A DNA stretch of 64,000 bases from Euborellia annulipes (Eukaryota > Arthropoda > Insecta > Dermaptera > Anisolabididae). The notes beneath the pieces were generated by a model that saw only the letters and a program-made list of their open reading frames with translations, did no database searches and was not told the origin of the DNA. The stretch covers positions 1 to 64,000 of the forward strand of contig JAKCPI010016844.1 of the NCBI GenBank assembly GCA_023213315.1. Direction: 5' to 3'. The number at the start of each line of letters is the position of its first letter. The first letter of the stretch is position 1. Position numbers and translations under genes: made by a program. Positions 9,711 through 20,573 of this stretch are shown here, piece by piece.

Positions 9711-11027
9711 AACTTCTGTTTAAAATAAAATACAAACTTTTTGTAATTTTATTAACAATAATTTTTAAATTAAAACAATAATTGTTACTTAAAATTTTAA
9801 TTTTTTAAATTTTAATAAGCTATCAGTAAGAGATGATTAAATCAATTAATTCAAAGTAACAGTTAAAATTAAGCAATATATTTTCGGAATTTGTGTTGAT
9901 GTCATTCTTTCTCTATCGAGATGATTATCTTAAAAATATCCCCCGGGGCTAGCTGCAAGGCCTATTACAGGCGAGGCTATGCTATTAATATAAAATATAT
10001 TTTTTTCTAGTTTAATTCTAAAAATTTTACCGTTTCGATCTTAATAAAAAAAAAAAGCGAAAAATGTTTGGAATTTGTTATCTCTAAGAAAGTATCTTTC
10101 CTTAATTAAAAAAAAAAAAAGCTGAGAAATACATAAAATTAGGTAATTATCAGCCACTCTGGTGGTCTTTTCTTCAACTGCAACATCAAAAAGGTGTGAT
10201 TTGGATGTTGAACGATAATAAAATGATTATTCTATCTTTTGTTTGTGTTTTTTTTTTTTTTTAATTTATATAACTCTGTTTGTTGAAATGTAATTCTTTA
10301 TGATAAACGAAAATGATATGATGATCCTTGAATAAAAAAAAAAGTACTCTATAAAAATTTTTCTGTTAATGTCTATAACGGAATTAACTAATTATTGTAT
10401 AGTCTATTGATATGAAAAAAAATTTTGACATTTTTATTAAAACATTATCATTTGTAAGGAAAAACTTTCTAAATTGAAGATTTAATGTTCGCTTTTAATT
10501 TAATATTACAAGTTACATCCTAATAAAATTGGTCGTTTTTTTTTCTTCTTTTTTGTTGACTAGAAGTTAGACAACAAAAATAATCAAATTACTAAATGAT
10601 TTTTTTATTTAATTGCTTCAAAACTTCAATAGTATAACAATTGAAATATTTAATCAAAAAAAACTCAAAAATAAAATAATTTTTATTTTATTTTACATAT
10701 ATCATATTTCAATGATATATTAACAAATACAAAAGCAATATTAATAATTAAACAATTACAAATTACAAAAAATTATTGTTTTTATTTATTAACAATTATT
10801 TAGCTCATGTTTCAGTCCTGCTACCTGACATAAAATCCTAAGACTGTTGTTAGATAATAAATAAATTTAATTAAAACTAATCAAAAAAGGCCTTAAATAA
10901 ATAAAAAAAAAAAATTACCTGAGACAAAAAATCTGGTGTGAACACAACTTTCAAGCGAATGTATATATGAGAAAGTTTCAACTTTTAATTGAATCTCTTG
11001 GTCCAAAATTCCTGTAAATATAAAATG
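9711..11027. other. AT-rich interval; one arm-like fragment
   Basis: Mostly A/T low complexity. The segment 10750-10835 resembles the unit repeated three times at 12409-12586 (ATTACAAA...TTGTTTTTATTTATTAACAA...TAGCT) and is probably a distant copy of a ribozyme-element arm. No gene is visible. Confidence 0.4.
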
Positions 11028-11029
11028 TA

Positions 11030-11884
11030 CTCTCTAAAAACGAATTAGTAAAAAACTACTAATTCATAGTGTATAGTCACTTTTTTAAGATGTGCAAAGC
11101 AGACCACCCGTAAATAGTGGATATCCACTTTTTCAATTAGTAAAAATTATTAATATGAAAAATTCACTAATTGAAAAAGTGAATTTTTAAAAAATAATGA
11201 CCAAAAAAAGAAATGTTTAAGATATCTGAAATAAGGTGCGATGACACCGGGACCTTAACTTGTGTTTACTGACTCGAGTTCTAGCCGAACCCACTTAAAC
11301 TTGACTTACTCTTATTTCTCTGTTATTTGGTATATAAGTATGTCGCTGATGTTAACAATGCTTTTTACTTGAATGTTACTAAATTCCTTCCCAGCAATTT
11401 ATTTCTAAATAAACTTAATAAAACTAATTATCGTTATATCAAGAAATATATTTACTAAATTTTAAGTAAAAATATTTCTTAATTGACTATTTAAAAAATA
11501 ATATTTTATTAATTTAAAAAAATTTGGAATCTATTTGTTTTGACTTAACATATATTTTCTGCAATTTTTAACAAAAAATACAAGTTATCTCAATATTATT
11601 ATTTATTTGTATTATTATTACTTAAATAAAGCCTTATATTGCCAAAAATGTCTTTATTAAGGAACCGATCAAACAGCTGATTGAAAATGTCGGCCATGTT
11701 GGCTTCTCAGACAGCCGGAATTGAATGAACTACTTTTTGAATTAGTAAAAAATAACTAATCTAAAAGTAACCAATAAATTTACTAAATATCTTAGTAGAT
11801 TCTACTCAAAATGACTAAATTTGGTGTAATTTTCTTACCTACTGTTTGAATAAGTATAAATTCTACTAATTCGTTTTAAGAGAG
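11030..11884. mobile_element. TA-flanked terminal-inverted-repeat element (855 bp)
   Basis: The left end CTCTCTAAAAACGAATTAGT and the right end TACTAATTCGTTTTAAGAGAG are inverted repeats, flanked by TA on both sides (11028-11029 and 11885-11886). A TA duplication fits the Tc1/mariner superfamily. The interior contains several further AATTAGTA and ACTAATT pieces in both orientations and no transposase. It is non-autonomous. Confidence 0.7.
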
Positions 11885-11996
11885 TATGTATCAGGGGGGA
11901 TGTGAGGCTGTAGAGTAGATGTTGAAAGAGATAAAAAAAAAAAAACAAGAGGAAAATACAGCCAATGTAGTTTCTTTAATGATATTCATCCCACGT

Positions 11997-12036
11997 CTAA
12001 CGTTTCGATCCTATGTTTGGATCATCATCAGAGCTG
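11997..12036 (-). ncRNA. Type I hammerhead ribozyme motif
   Basis: Minus strand: CTGATGA (12025-12031), then perfect stem II arms GATCC and GGATC around AAACATA, then GAAACGTTA. Stem III is reduced to AC/GT, so a monomer would be unstable and a dimer is expected. The cleavage triplet would be GTT. Confidence 0.65.
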
Positions 12037-12061
12037 AGGCTATATGCCTTTTTGACACAGC

Positions 12062-12112
12062 CCCAGCTCTGATGATGGTCCAAACCTAGATTCGAAACGT
12101 TGGGCTGAATAT
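12062..12112 (+). ncRNA. Type I hammerhead ribozyme motif
   Basis: CTGATGA at 12069-12075 and GAAACGTT at 12094-12101 are intact. CAGC upstream can pair with GCTG downstream (stem I). Stem II is imperfect compared with the opposite copy. Confidence 0.6.
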
Positions 12113-12408
12113 CAATAAAGAAACTACATTGGCTGTATTTTCCTCTTGTTTTTTTATCTCTTTCGACAATAAAATTTATGTTTAGATATTTGTATGTTCA
12201 GTTTTTTAAATCTCTATTTCTGTATGATTTATGTTTTATGTAATTATGTAATTTTCCCGAAATATATACTATGTGAAATTTATTTGATTATTTCAATAAA
12301 AACCACTGGTCGAAATTTGATTAAAACCAGGACGGTTAAAACCTGTTTTAACCTGTGGTTTTAACCAAACCACCCTATTGTGAATAGCAATAATAATAAA
12401 TAGGCGGC

Positions 12409-12586
12409 AATTACAAATTAGAAAAAAAATTGTTTTTATTTATTAGCAATTTTCTAGCTAACGTTTCAAATTACAAATTACAAAAAAAAATTGTTTTTAT
12501 TTATTAACAAAATTCTAGCTAACGTTTCAAATTACAAAAAAAAAAATTGTTTTTATTTATTAGCAATATTCTAGCTAACGTTTCGG
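12409..12586 (-). repeat. Three tandem ~60-bp copies of a ribozyme-element arm
   Basis: Units at 12409-12467, 12468-12528 and 12529-12586 each read AATTACAAA..., A-run, TTGTTTTTATTTATTA, ..TCTAGCTAACGTTTC. On the minus strand each unit begins GAAACGTTAGCTAGA. The last unit is preceded by GACC, so the GACCGAAACGTTAGC string is the 3' half of a hammerhead. The CTGATGA halves are missing. This shows tandem multiplication of the ribozyme 3' half plus its downstream arm. Confidence 0.6.
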
Positions 12587-12589
12587 TCT

Positions 12590-13717
12590 TGGGCTGTGTT
12601 GTACCATGCAAATCCAAATTAATTACACTCTTCTTATATTTATTTTTTAATATTCATTCAACCATTTTCAATTTCTGATTAGATCCCCTCGAAGGTGGGT
12701 ACTTCAAATTCCCATGTATGTTAGTGAGATATCAAAAGAGAATATATGTTTGATAACAGAACCCCCTTTTTCAGATAATATTTTTTTTAAAAGAACATTG
12801 TTCTAACAACAAAGTATGTGTGTGTGTATGTGGAAGAATAAAAACTAAATGTGGGAGGGCTTTGATAGAGCTGTAACAGAATCCGCCCTTTTTTTTTTCT
12901 TTCTCTTCCATCTCCCTAATTCATTTTGTCATCATCATCCTCTTTGGAGAGAGAGAGCGATACCTCCCACCATGTGAAAAAAAGAAAAGATAAAAGGACA
13001 CCGAACAGGACACGGCTTACACGTGCTAAACATTGTCAACAACCCGAATGTCTTCTTAGTTTCTTCTTCTTCTTCTGTCATCTTTATTAAATAGGCCTAT
13101 CGTTGTAAATTTATCACAAGACACAAGTCATTATATAAATATATATATGTGTGTGTGGTCATTTGATGCGGGTCATGACCTGGTAAATTTATTACATTTT
13201 CCCCTTTTGAAATGTCTTAATGCAAATCTTCTTACTGCTGCTGCAGAAATCGAGATGGATTTCCGTGTTTAGAAAACCCCTCAGGGAATGGATAGATGGT
13301 GGGTGACCTTTTGACCAAAACGATTTATATACGTATAATCCGTGGCAACTTTATACTATAACGCTTCTTTTTTTCTGTGTGACGTTATTCATTATTTAGA
13401 CGGATTGTTGATTTGATTGAAAAAAAAAATAAAATAAAAATAAAAACAATAATTTTTGTAGATAATATTATTGTTATTTTAGAAAAATATACTGGTACAA
13501 AATTAACAATAATAAAATACAAATATTTGTAGTTTATTTTTATGTCAATGCCCTGAGGGCAATATTTTGGTTTGTGATCTAAATGTCTCTTATCAATGAA
13601 CACATATAGATAAGGAAATTTTAACTTTAAAAATAAATAGGCTCCAAATATGCTAAATTATTTTATAAACATATTTTATTTCTATTCCAAAGTAGTGACT
13701 GTGACTGTGTAGGTGGA
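12590..13717. other. AT-rich interval with simple repeats
   Basis: It contains a (GT)n tract near 12820, an AGAGAGAGAG tract near 12945, TTCTTCTTCTTC near 13062 and (TA)n/(TG)n near 13140. No gene or element ends could be defined. Confidence 0.45.
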
Positions 13718-13885
13718 TAATTATGGGCAGGAGCAGTCAATAAAAGACTCTATATGCTGGTTCTAATCTCGGAGACGTTTCGGTTCTTTTAATTTAAGAG
13801 CCATATATATATTGACATTGTCGAAACATCTCAGAGTTTAGAACCAGCATACAATCTTTTTATTGGCTGCTCCTGGCCCATAATT
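13718..13885. mobile_element. Hammerhead-ribozyme fold-back, copy 5 (centre deleted)
   Basis: Arms 13718-13780 and 13830-13885 are inverted copies sharing GGAGCAG, TATATGCTGGTTCTAA or complements. The left arm ends in ACGTTTCGGTTC (GAACCGAAACGT on minus) and the right arm begins with CGAAACATC. The two GAAAC boxes and the arms survive, but both CTGATGA boxes are gone. It is therefore a fold-back with its ribozyme 5' halves deleted. Confidence 0.6.
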
Positions 13886-15145
13886 TGCCATTTTTGATAT
13901 TTGTTCCCCCCTCCCCAAGGGCTCTGATTTTTATAAAATTTTATATTATTCTAAATAAAATGATTCAAAATATATCTACGAGTGTAACAAATTAAACAAT
14001 TAATTAGATTAAATATCTTTTGGCCAAATTTGAGTAACTATTTGTAAGTTTTTTTTTTTTTTTTAACTTAAGTAAATGGCCGTCGGAAAGACCATTTGGC
14101 CAATGGCAAGTAAGTGTAAGTTCAGATATAGGAACCCGAGAAAATTTTTTTTTTAATCGGGGCATAAATCTGACTTCTTATTCTCCGAGATCCGTATGCA
14201 CTGGTTCACAAATTGTAAATGTGACCAGTGACTCTGGTCTCGGGCTATTTGTAAGTAAATTTTAAGAAAAAAAAATGTTTGCCCCCCTTCCTCAAGAAAA
14301 GTTGAAATGACGCCACTGATCGCATTCAAGAGTTATTGCTTAATTTCTTACTATAAAAAATGACAAAAAAAAAAATAAAATAAAATAATGGTATAATATT
14401 TATAATGGTATTTATACAATAATAATTGATATTTAACTACGAAACTATCGAACAGATTTTTACAATTATATTTTTTTTAGGTTTTTAGGTTTTTTAGGTT
14501 TTAGTCTAAAATTTTCAAAAATTTTATTTCTCTGTAGATAATTAAAATAAAGATTTAAATAAAGGAATAAAGAAAACAAATATAAAAATACTAGCTGTGC
14601 CACTCCAATTTTGGCGAGCATTGTGACTTCAAGTTTTGTTTTTGCTTTTAATATTATAAATTTATGAATGGATCTAGCTTACTTGCTTCTTAAGATGTTG
14701 GTTAACAAATTTATTTATTAAGTTAAAGTAATTTTCCAAACAGGTCGTTAAAATTATTTAATATAAATAATATCTAATTCATTAAGAAAAATTTCTATAC
14801 CCCCTCTACGATTATCTAAAAAAAAAAAAAACTATCATTGTAGGCTATTTGTTAAAATAATATTATTTTAATATAGCCTATTGTATTTTATTCAAAACGT
14901 AGACTATTGTATTTTATAAATACATATCCATATACACCTAAGAGAATCAAAGACAAAAAAAAAAAGAATTTTTTTTTTTTAAATGCCAAGAATTTTTTGA
15001 GACTTAAGAATATGAGTCGTTTTTATATTTAAAGAAAAAAAAAATTAAAAAATGGGTAGAAACATATTAAATGAGTTTAATTTATTTAATCCTTGTAATG
15101 GCCACATCATTTGTTATTTTATGTGGTCCTTGGAAGGTCCTTGAA
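13886..15145. other. AT-rich interval, unidentified moderately GC segment
   Basis: The segment 14080-14250 is less AT-rich than its surroundings (GGCCGTCGGAAAGACC, GTGACCAGTGACTCTGG) and may be part of an old element. A TGGGGGGCAAAC-like or ccccccttcctc motif near 14282 recalls transposon ends. No coding frame is convincing. Confidence 0.4.
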
Positions 15146-15907
15146 CAGTGGCGTAGCGACCGAGGAGCGAGTGGAGCGGCGGCTCCAGGGCGGAGGGCAG
15201 GGTGGGGGCGCCGGGCACATATAATAAATAATACTTTTTATTTAATTTTTTGTCTATATTTTGATCCTTTTGTAGAAAAAAAATTATTTGGATCCTTTAA
15301 TCCAGCGGTTCCCCAACTCAGGGCCGCGGCCCACTTGTGGGCCGCAAGCTGATTGGAACTGGGCCGCGAACGTCTAATGAAAGATAAAAAATTATTACTT
15401 ATAATTAGAGAGCGGAAAAAAAGTCTTCGGACTTTTTGTCTATTTTGAGACTTTTCAAGATTTTCCTAAAACTTCTTTAAGCATTCCCCAAGGTTAGTAG
15501 AAAGACAAGGTTGTCTCATACGGAGTGGAAAATGGTGGGGGGTTTTGGCAGATGACGTCACTCGAGTCCAAGATTCCCTAGTGGCAAACGTTCTGAGTGC
15601 ATATAGCTATTTGATATTTTGTGCTTACATTACACATCCTTTAATAAATCGATTTGGACATTGTTTTATCATTTTTGCTTATATTGGAGGTAATTAATTG
15701 AATGTTAAATCAAATAGTTAAAAAATATATATTTGATTCTAATCATAACCTTTTTCAAAATATTCGATTTAGACTGTTTTTTCATCTTTTTCAATCAACT
15801 TTTTCATTTGTGTGTTTGTGGCGCTTTCTTTACATGGATTCAAGGTAATCAATGAAATACTAAATCAATTATTTAAAATATATATTTCATTCTAATCATT
15901 CTTTTAG

Positions 15908-16749
15908 ATGCCTGGAACAATTTGCTCAGTTGCAATTTGTAAAAATTCTTTTTATAAACAAAAGGAAGGAGAAGAAAAATTATTGTTTTTTTTTTCATTT
16001 CCAAAAGATGATAACCTACGAAAAGAATGGATTAGAAGATGTTATCGAAAAGATAGTGTAAATCCAAAAACGGGAAGAATTTGCAACGTGCAAAATCTGA
16101 TTTTCAAGAAGACATGCGAGCGAAAATTATGAATTTACCTCCCAAAATTCGATTAAAGCCAACAGGTAGGTAAAAAATACTCTCTCTATATATATATATA
16201 TATATGGTACAAGGCTTTTTTCACTATAAGCTATACCCATGTCCACTGAGATTCTAATTTTACTTTTTATTTTAGTAATATCTTATTTATTATTAATATA
16301 TCAATTTTTTCAGCTGTTCCATCGTTATTTTTAAAACCAAGTGATGTACTAATTCCTGAGGAATCAGCCCGATTAGCCCGAGATAAAAGAAAGGAAGAAA
16401 AAGAAATATTGGAAGATTTAATGAAGAAGGTTTCTGAAACTTCAAGTCTACAATCAAATATTTCACAGACAGAAAAAGATGAAGATAAAATAGATGAAGA
16501 AAAAAAAATAACAAAGGCAGTTTAAAAAAAGAAAAAAACATAGTAAATAAAATAACTAAATATGTATTTAAAAAATGCCCAGAAATTCCTATAATTTTAG
16601 AAAAATCATTCGTTAAATTAAGAGTTTTACTTAGAATAAATTTTTTTAATTCTCAAAGAGTAGTTACTAATAGAATTTCTTTAATGAAAATAAAACTTTC
16701 TGACGAAGGAAGAAAAAGTCTTAAAAAAAAGAAGAAAACTATTTCATAA
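15908..16749 (+). pseudogene. THAP-domain transposase-like gene, fragmentary and frameshifted
   Basis: Exon 1 starts at ATG 15908 with MPGTICSVAICKNSF, then FFFSFPKD, EWIRRCYRKDS and GRICNV. This is the Cys-x4-Cys, Pro and Trp pattern of a THAP zinc finger (C2CH). The second metal pair is damaged: the expected Cys-x2-His is lost because a small deletion at about 16098 shifts the frame. The downstream frame then reads SDFQED and KIRLKP up to a GT donor at 16166. A 148-bp intron (16166-16313) ends in TTTTTTCAG. Exon 2 (16314-16525) continues TAVPSLFLKPSD, a typical post-THAP linker, then a charged region and a stop. A third piece in another frame (about 16573-16749, with LEKSFVKLRVLLRI) still looks coding. 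The gene is inactive, with no catalytic domain visible. Confidence 0.7.
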
Positions 16750-16784
16750 GAAATAAATATTAATAGAATAATAGACAGGAACAA

Positions 16785-16830
16785 GACAGGCGTTTCGGTT
16801 TTAATTAAATAAAGCCATCATCAGTTCTCA
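16785..16830 (-). ncRNA. Hammerhead ribozyme-like motif
   Basis: On the minus strand CTGATGA (16818-16824) and CCGAAACGCC are present. Stem II arms GG...CC extend through an A/T-rich hairpin. The base expected to be U before the cleavage site is C in the adjacent triplet, so activity is doubtful. Confidence 0.5.
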
Positions 16831-16929
16831 AGAGATTATTGGCTCAAGGTTGGGATGCAGAGAGTGTTGTTTTATATAAACATATACAAAATTATATAAA
16901 AATATAACATTTGCACAGACAATAATCTC

Positions 16930-16975
16930 TTGAGAACTGATGATGGCTTTATTTAATTAAAACCGAAACGCCTTC
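16930..16975 (+). ncRNA. Hammerhead ribozyme-like motif
   Basis: CTGATGA at 16937-16943 and GAAACGCC at 16965-16972. AGAA before the core pairs with TTCT after it (stem I). As in its inverted partner, the GTC cleavage triplet appears as GCC. Confidence 0.5.
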
Positions 16976-17139
16976 TGGATTGAGATTTTTATTCGATAGG
17001 GGCTGTCCTGTTGGGCTGACATCCTCTCTTCCTGTCTATTATTCTATTAATATTTATTTCTTATGAAGTAGTTTTGGTAGAGAGGTCATACCATCCTTGT
17101 TAAGGTTTTTGGCCAGGTTTTCCTTAACAACTTAAGGCG

Positions 17140-17310
17140 AATGTCGGGATGGCTAATGCGACGTTTACTATACATTTCTATTTTTTTTCCTTTTGTTTTG
17201 TTTTGTTGTATTTGTTATTGTATTTAAATTTGTATTGTGTTTGTTGGACCTAGCCACCGGGGACTGGTACCTCTAAACGGGTCGTAATAAATTTATTTAT
17301 TTTATTTAAA
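17140..17310 (+). mobile_element. LINE/SINE 3' end (GGACCTAGCCAC family), copy 2
   Basis: T-rich leader, GTATTGTGTTTGTTGGACC, TAGCCACC, TGGTACCTCTAAACGGGTCG and a TAATAAATTTATTTATTTT tail, in the same order as at 8521-8692 and 24836-24930. It is 5' truncated and has no ORF. Confidence 0.6.
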
Positions 17311-18794
17311 ATAAGTTCCATTTTTATTTTTTTGAAATATTATTTAATGTTTTTTTTCAGCACTAGAACACAGAAAATAATAATTTTTTTTTAAATATAT
17401 TAATTAAATACGGTAATAGAAAGTAAAACAAAAATGAAGACATTTCGGAAAAAAATAATTTCTACTTATATATACTTATATAATATTGTTATATAGGTAA
17501 GAGAAAAGGAAAAATTAAATATTTTAATTTAAAATTTATATTCAACTATCAAAAATGATGAAAGAAAATTAAAATGAACAACTTTTAAATATAAATCGTA
17601 AAAAACGAGAGAGAGATAAATACTATTTATTAAATAAGAATTCAAATTTGGGCTTCTTGATGACGATTTCCCGCCTTCGCTCTGATTGGCCGAGCCGTAT
17701 GAGACAACCTTGTCATCTATTAGCCTTGAGCATTCCCATTGTTTTCGTCCACAAGGGACTAAATTAATTTCAAATTACAATAAAACTTAGAAATTTATTA
17801 TTTAGAATCTTTTATTGCTTAAAATCACCCCAAATAATACACAATTAGTAGAACTAATAGAAATAGATTAAATTGTTTCATCTGTCAAAGTTCCTCAACA
17901 TAAATCTGTTCATATTTCTTTTTCATTTCATAATTATTTGTCAATCGTATTTTTCAGTTCGAATATATAAAATTTATATTTAACAAATATGTGAGTAGTT
18001 AAATGTTTAGTCAAATCCGAATTGGAGGTATTTTTATTTATGAATATCAATATCTTATTCAAAGAGTAATAGGTTTCGAATATAAGCGTGTTTTTAAATA
18101 AAATTATCTTTGTCTTCTATATATCTTATTATATACAAGTTGTCCGTGGAGTTATCAAAAGAAATTGTACAGTGCTTCAAGGCTGTATTTTTTTTACTTT
18201 TTTCATATTATTAATTCTTAAACTTGACAGCGACTTTTTAGAGACTTTTTTACCGACTATTTGGCTAAAAAAGAATAGACTTATAAGGCGAGTTTTTCTG
18301 AAAATAAGAAACTTTTTCCGCTCTCTACTTCTTATTATAATAAAAATAAATGAGCTTTTTTCAATGTTAGTTTTCTTGAAAAATAAATACAGAGATAAAC
18401 TGAAGGCGAAAGTGGATTTAAGGCTAGAACTATCCAGTTTTCATTCAAATATTGACGCTCTTGTAGGTATAAAACAAGATCATTGACTTTTTAAACCTGG
18501 CCCATAGTTTTTAAGATTGCTTTTGTTCTTAATACAAAGTAAATGCAATAAAATCATTTTTTTTAAGTAATTTTGTACCAACCCATTTTACTTACACATA
18601 CACGCACACATTTATACCCAGTATACCCTAGTATACACTGGGCCTCAGCGTTTTTTTTACGGCAAAAAATGGGCCGTACATCGAAAAAGGTTGGGAACCG
18701 TTGCTTTAATCAATTAATTTTTGCTCTGTTGTTTTTTGATAGAATCTATGCATTTTTTTATTTAAAATGACAAACGTTAGGATTCACGGCCAAA

Positions 18795-19065
18795 CAAGAG
18801 AGGATACAAGGGGTCGGAAAAGGGGTAATTACCCCCCCCCCCCCCCCGGAGATTCGAAAAAATACCTTTTTTCGCAAAAAAATTTATTTTTTAAATGTAA
18901 AATTTTAAAAAAATTAATACTTAAAAAATTTGATGTGTATTTATATTCTGGCAAACAAGCATAGATATGCGCTTTTAAATTACCGAAATTAAAAAAAAAT
19001 AGTGTGCTATGCGACGAGTCACACCAGATTACCCCCCCCGAGAAACACCTCTGGATCCGCCCTTG
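18795..19065 (-). mobile_element. hAT-like MITE (CAGTGGCGGATCC family), copy 2
   Basis: Read on minus, it begins CAAGGGCGGATCCAGAGG and contains CTCGGGGGG, TAATCTGGTGTGACTCGTCG and AGCACACTA, matching the copies at 1832 and 35901. The flanking 8-mers CGGCCAAA (18787-18794) and CGACCAAA (19066-19073) differ at one base. A 16-base C run lies at 18832-18847. It is inserted in the outer hAT-like element. Confidence 0.75.
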
Positions 19066-20221
19066 CGACCAAAGATAAATAAATATATTATCCTGTTTGA
19101 TTCAAATTTAATTTTTAAAAGTAGACAAAATAAAATAAAAATATTGTTTTGTTGACTAAATATGATTTTTTTTTTTACTTTTAATATTGGCCTAATAAAT
19201 TAGAAAAAGCATTGAATTATTTAGTAGATATTGTGGTTAAATTTTGGTATTATACACAGATTATATATGCTGAGCTTTCAGATGAAGTTATTAAGGAATC
19301 TGAGGAATTTTTTTATATGAAAAAATTTTTTAACTCATTTAGTAATTTGAGATTTGCATTTTTAGGTTTCCGTGGTAGGGGGGGGTGTCGGTTACCGAAT
19401 GATAATAGTGTTCGGGGGGGGACGGGGGGGGCGTTATTAGTTGAGCCGCTCCAAGGCGCCAAAATCCTTGCTACGCCACTGATCCTGAATAAAAATATGG
19501 AACAATAAGGAATGAAAAGAAAAAAAAAACATCTCTTTGAGCAATAAAAAGCAAAGAAATAATATTAAATATAAAAATTATAAATATATAATTTATTCAC
19601 TAACGTGAAAAGTTTTTATAATAATTTGCTCACGAAATTATTAATATAGCCTAGAGAAAATTCTCCTTGGCCTTATGACCTCTTATTTTTTGTTTTTTTG
19701 AAAACTCAAATTCCTTCTAAAGGTAGGTAAAATTCCTTCCTAGCTGAACAGCCCTGGCCTCTTTTTCGTTTCTCCCTTAAAGTCAGCGGGTAATTAATTT
19801 AAGAGAATAAATTTTCAAGCATCTGAGGCTATTTAGACCCATTGTTTATTCATTTTAATTGAAGGCGAAACTTTTAAAGCTTAATTTAAATCTCTATTAT
19901 TATTCTACAATTAATCTATATAGATAAAAATGAAATGGAAAAATGTATGTATGTAAATATGTATGTATATGTTTTATAGAAATCCACAATTTTCAATGAA
20001 TCCATTTGAAATTAAGTACACATATAATATATGGTTCTGGAAGTAACGTAGTAATAATTTGAATCTCTTAAATTTTTGGAAAATTAATTATAATCAAATT
20101 TCTTCAATATGGGAACACAAAATCAACAAGTTGGCTGGCAAAATAGAGAGGTGATTAGTAGCTCTGAGAGCCAGCTTTCCAAAAATACCACTAGGGCGGT
20201 GGGAGGAGCTACCCAACTGCC

Positions 20222-20290
20222 TCAGCCAATCACGTGATTCTAGCCGAAAGTTATAAATACAACCGAGCCTGTCTCTCACGATTCATATGG
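20222..20290 (+). promoter_or_regulatory. CCAAT plus TATA promoter-like segment
   Basis: GCCAATCAC (20225-20233) is followed 19 bp later by TATAAATA (20252-20259) and, about 25-30 bp further on, by CTCTCACGATTCA, a plausible pol II start. The spacing is that of a compact animal histone-type promoter. Related CCAATCAG segments occur in elements at about 34010 and 58848. The inference rests on motif spacing only. Confidence 0.45.
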
Positions 20291-20370
20291 GACCAAGACA
20301 CAGTGAAGATCAAGTCAGAAGAAATACAACACTACAAGCCAGCGCAAGAGATCTCTTCAAGAAAAACAAA

Positions 20371-20386
20371 AGCCCTTTTCAGGGCT
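20371..20386 (+). terminator. Histone-type 3' stem-loop, copy 1
   Basis: AGCCCTTTTCAGGGCT forms a perfect 6-bp stem with a TTTC loop, preceded by AAAACAAA. This is the form of the replication-dependent histone mRNA 3'-end stem-loop. No histone-fold coding sequence lies upstream; the frame from 20287 does not encode a histone. Confidence 0.6.
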
Positions 20387-20497
20387 CTTTATATTCTTTG
20401 CTTTTAACAAAAATAAGTCAGATGAAATATGTTACAAGCCCACAATTCAGCGCAAGAGATATCTTCAAGCAAAGAACAAATTCTTCAAGAAAACAAA

Positions 20498-20513
20498 AGC
20501 CCTTTTCAGGGCT
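20498..20513 (+). terminator. Histone-type 3' stem-loop, copy 2
   Basis: Identical 16-mer AGCCCTTTTCAGGGCT followed by AACACCA, close to the usual ACCCA-like cleavage region. The preceding 60 bp (GCGCAAGAGATATCTTCAAG) repeats the segment before copy 1, so the signal was duplicated together with its upstream context. Confidence 0.6.
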
Positions 20514-20573
20514 AACACCATTTTTTTTTACCACCTTTCCTTCTTACAAAATTATGCTCCTTAAAAAAAAAAA

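Larger units (their letters stand above)
11920..12168. mobile_element. Hammerhead-ribozyme fold-back element, copy 4
   Basis: Inverted arms of about 70 bp (11920-11995 and 12102-12168) share CAAGAGGAAAATACAGCCAA or its complement. Between them two hammerhead motifs face each other (minus at 11997-12036, plus at 12062-12112), separated by about 25 bp. Both have intact CTGATGA and GAAACG boxes. The arms match only each other, not those of other copies. No coding sequence is present. The element is assigned to a non-autonomous Penelope-like/retrozyme-like class by its ribozyme. Confidence 0.75.
16735..17074. mobile_element. Hammerhead-ribozyme fold-back element, copy 6
   Basis: The outer arms (16735-16785 and 17028-17074) are inverted copies sharing AATAGAATAATAGACAGGA or its complement. 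Two ribozyme motifs face each other (minus at 16785-16830, plus at 16930-16975) around a 100-bp centre. The right arm has about 55 extra bp between the ribozyme and the outer arm, so the arms are not symmetrical there. It is inserted in the THAP/P-like element just downstream of the coding remnant. Confidence 0.7.
15303..18703 (+). mobile_element. THAP/P-like transposon, 3.4 kb, with perfect 8-bp TSD
   Basis: The ends CAGCGGTTCCCCAAC (15303) and GTTGGGAACCGTTG (18703) are inverted repeats. CTTTAATC is duplicated on both sides (15295-15302 and 18704-18711). Further subterminal inverted pieces pair 15412-15425 (AGAGCGGAAAAA) with 18314-18326, and 15502-15523 (ACAAGGTTGTCTCATACGG) with 17695-17714. 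The interior carries a THAP-domain gene fragment. P-element-type transposases start with a THAP domain and make 8-bp duplications, so a P-superfamily origin is plausible; hAT is the alternative because of the CAG..CTG-like ends. It is inserted inside the outer hAT-like element and itself hosts a ribozyme fold-back and a LINE tail. Confidence 0.65.
15146..19481. mobile_element. Outer hAT-like element (4.3 kb, composite)
   Basis: The left end CAGTGGCGTAGCGACC (15146) and the right end GCTACGCCACTG (19481) form terminal inverted repeats. Subterminal sequences GGCGGCTCC/GAGCCGCTCC and GGCGCC also match in inversion. The flanks TCCTTGAA (15138-15145) and ATCCTGAA (19482-19489) look like a decayed 8-bp duplication. 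Most of its length is due to a second element inserted at 15303-18703, plus a MITE at 18795-19065. Removing these leaves a non-autonomous element of about 660 bp. No hAT transposase was found. Confidence 0.6.

Noticed and set aside
9240..11028. Bacterial-type operon, promoter or terminator signals
   Set aside because: Many A/T boxes fit by chance; no coding sequences or ribosome-binding sites accompany them.
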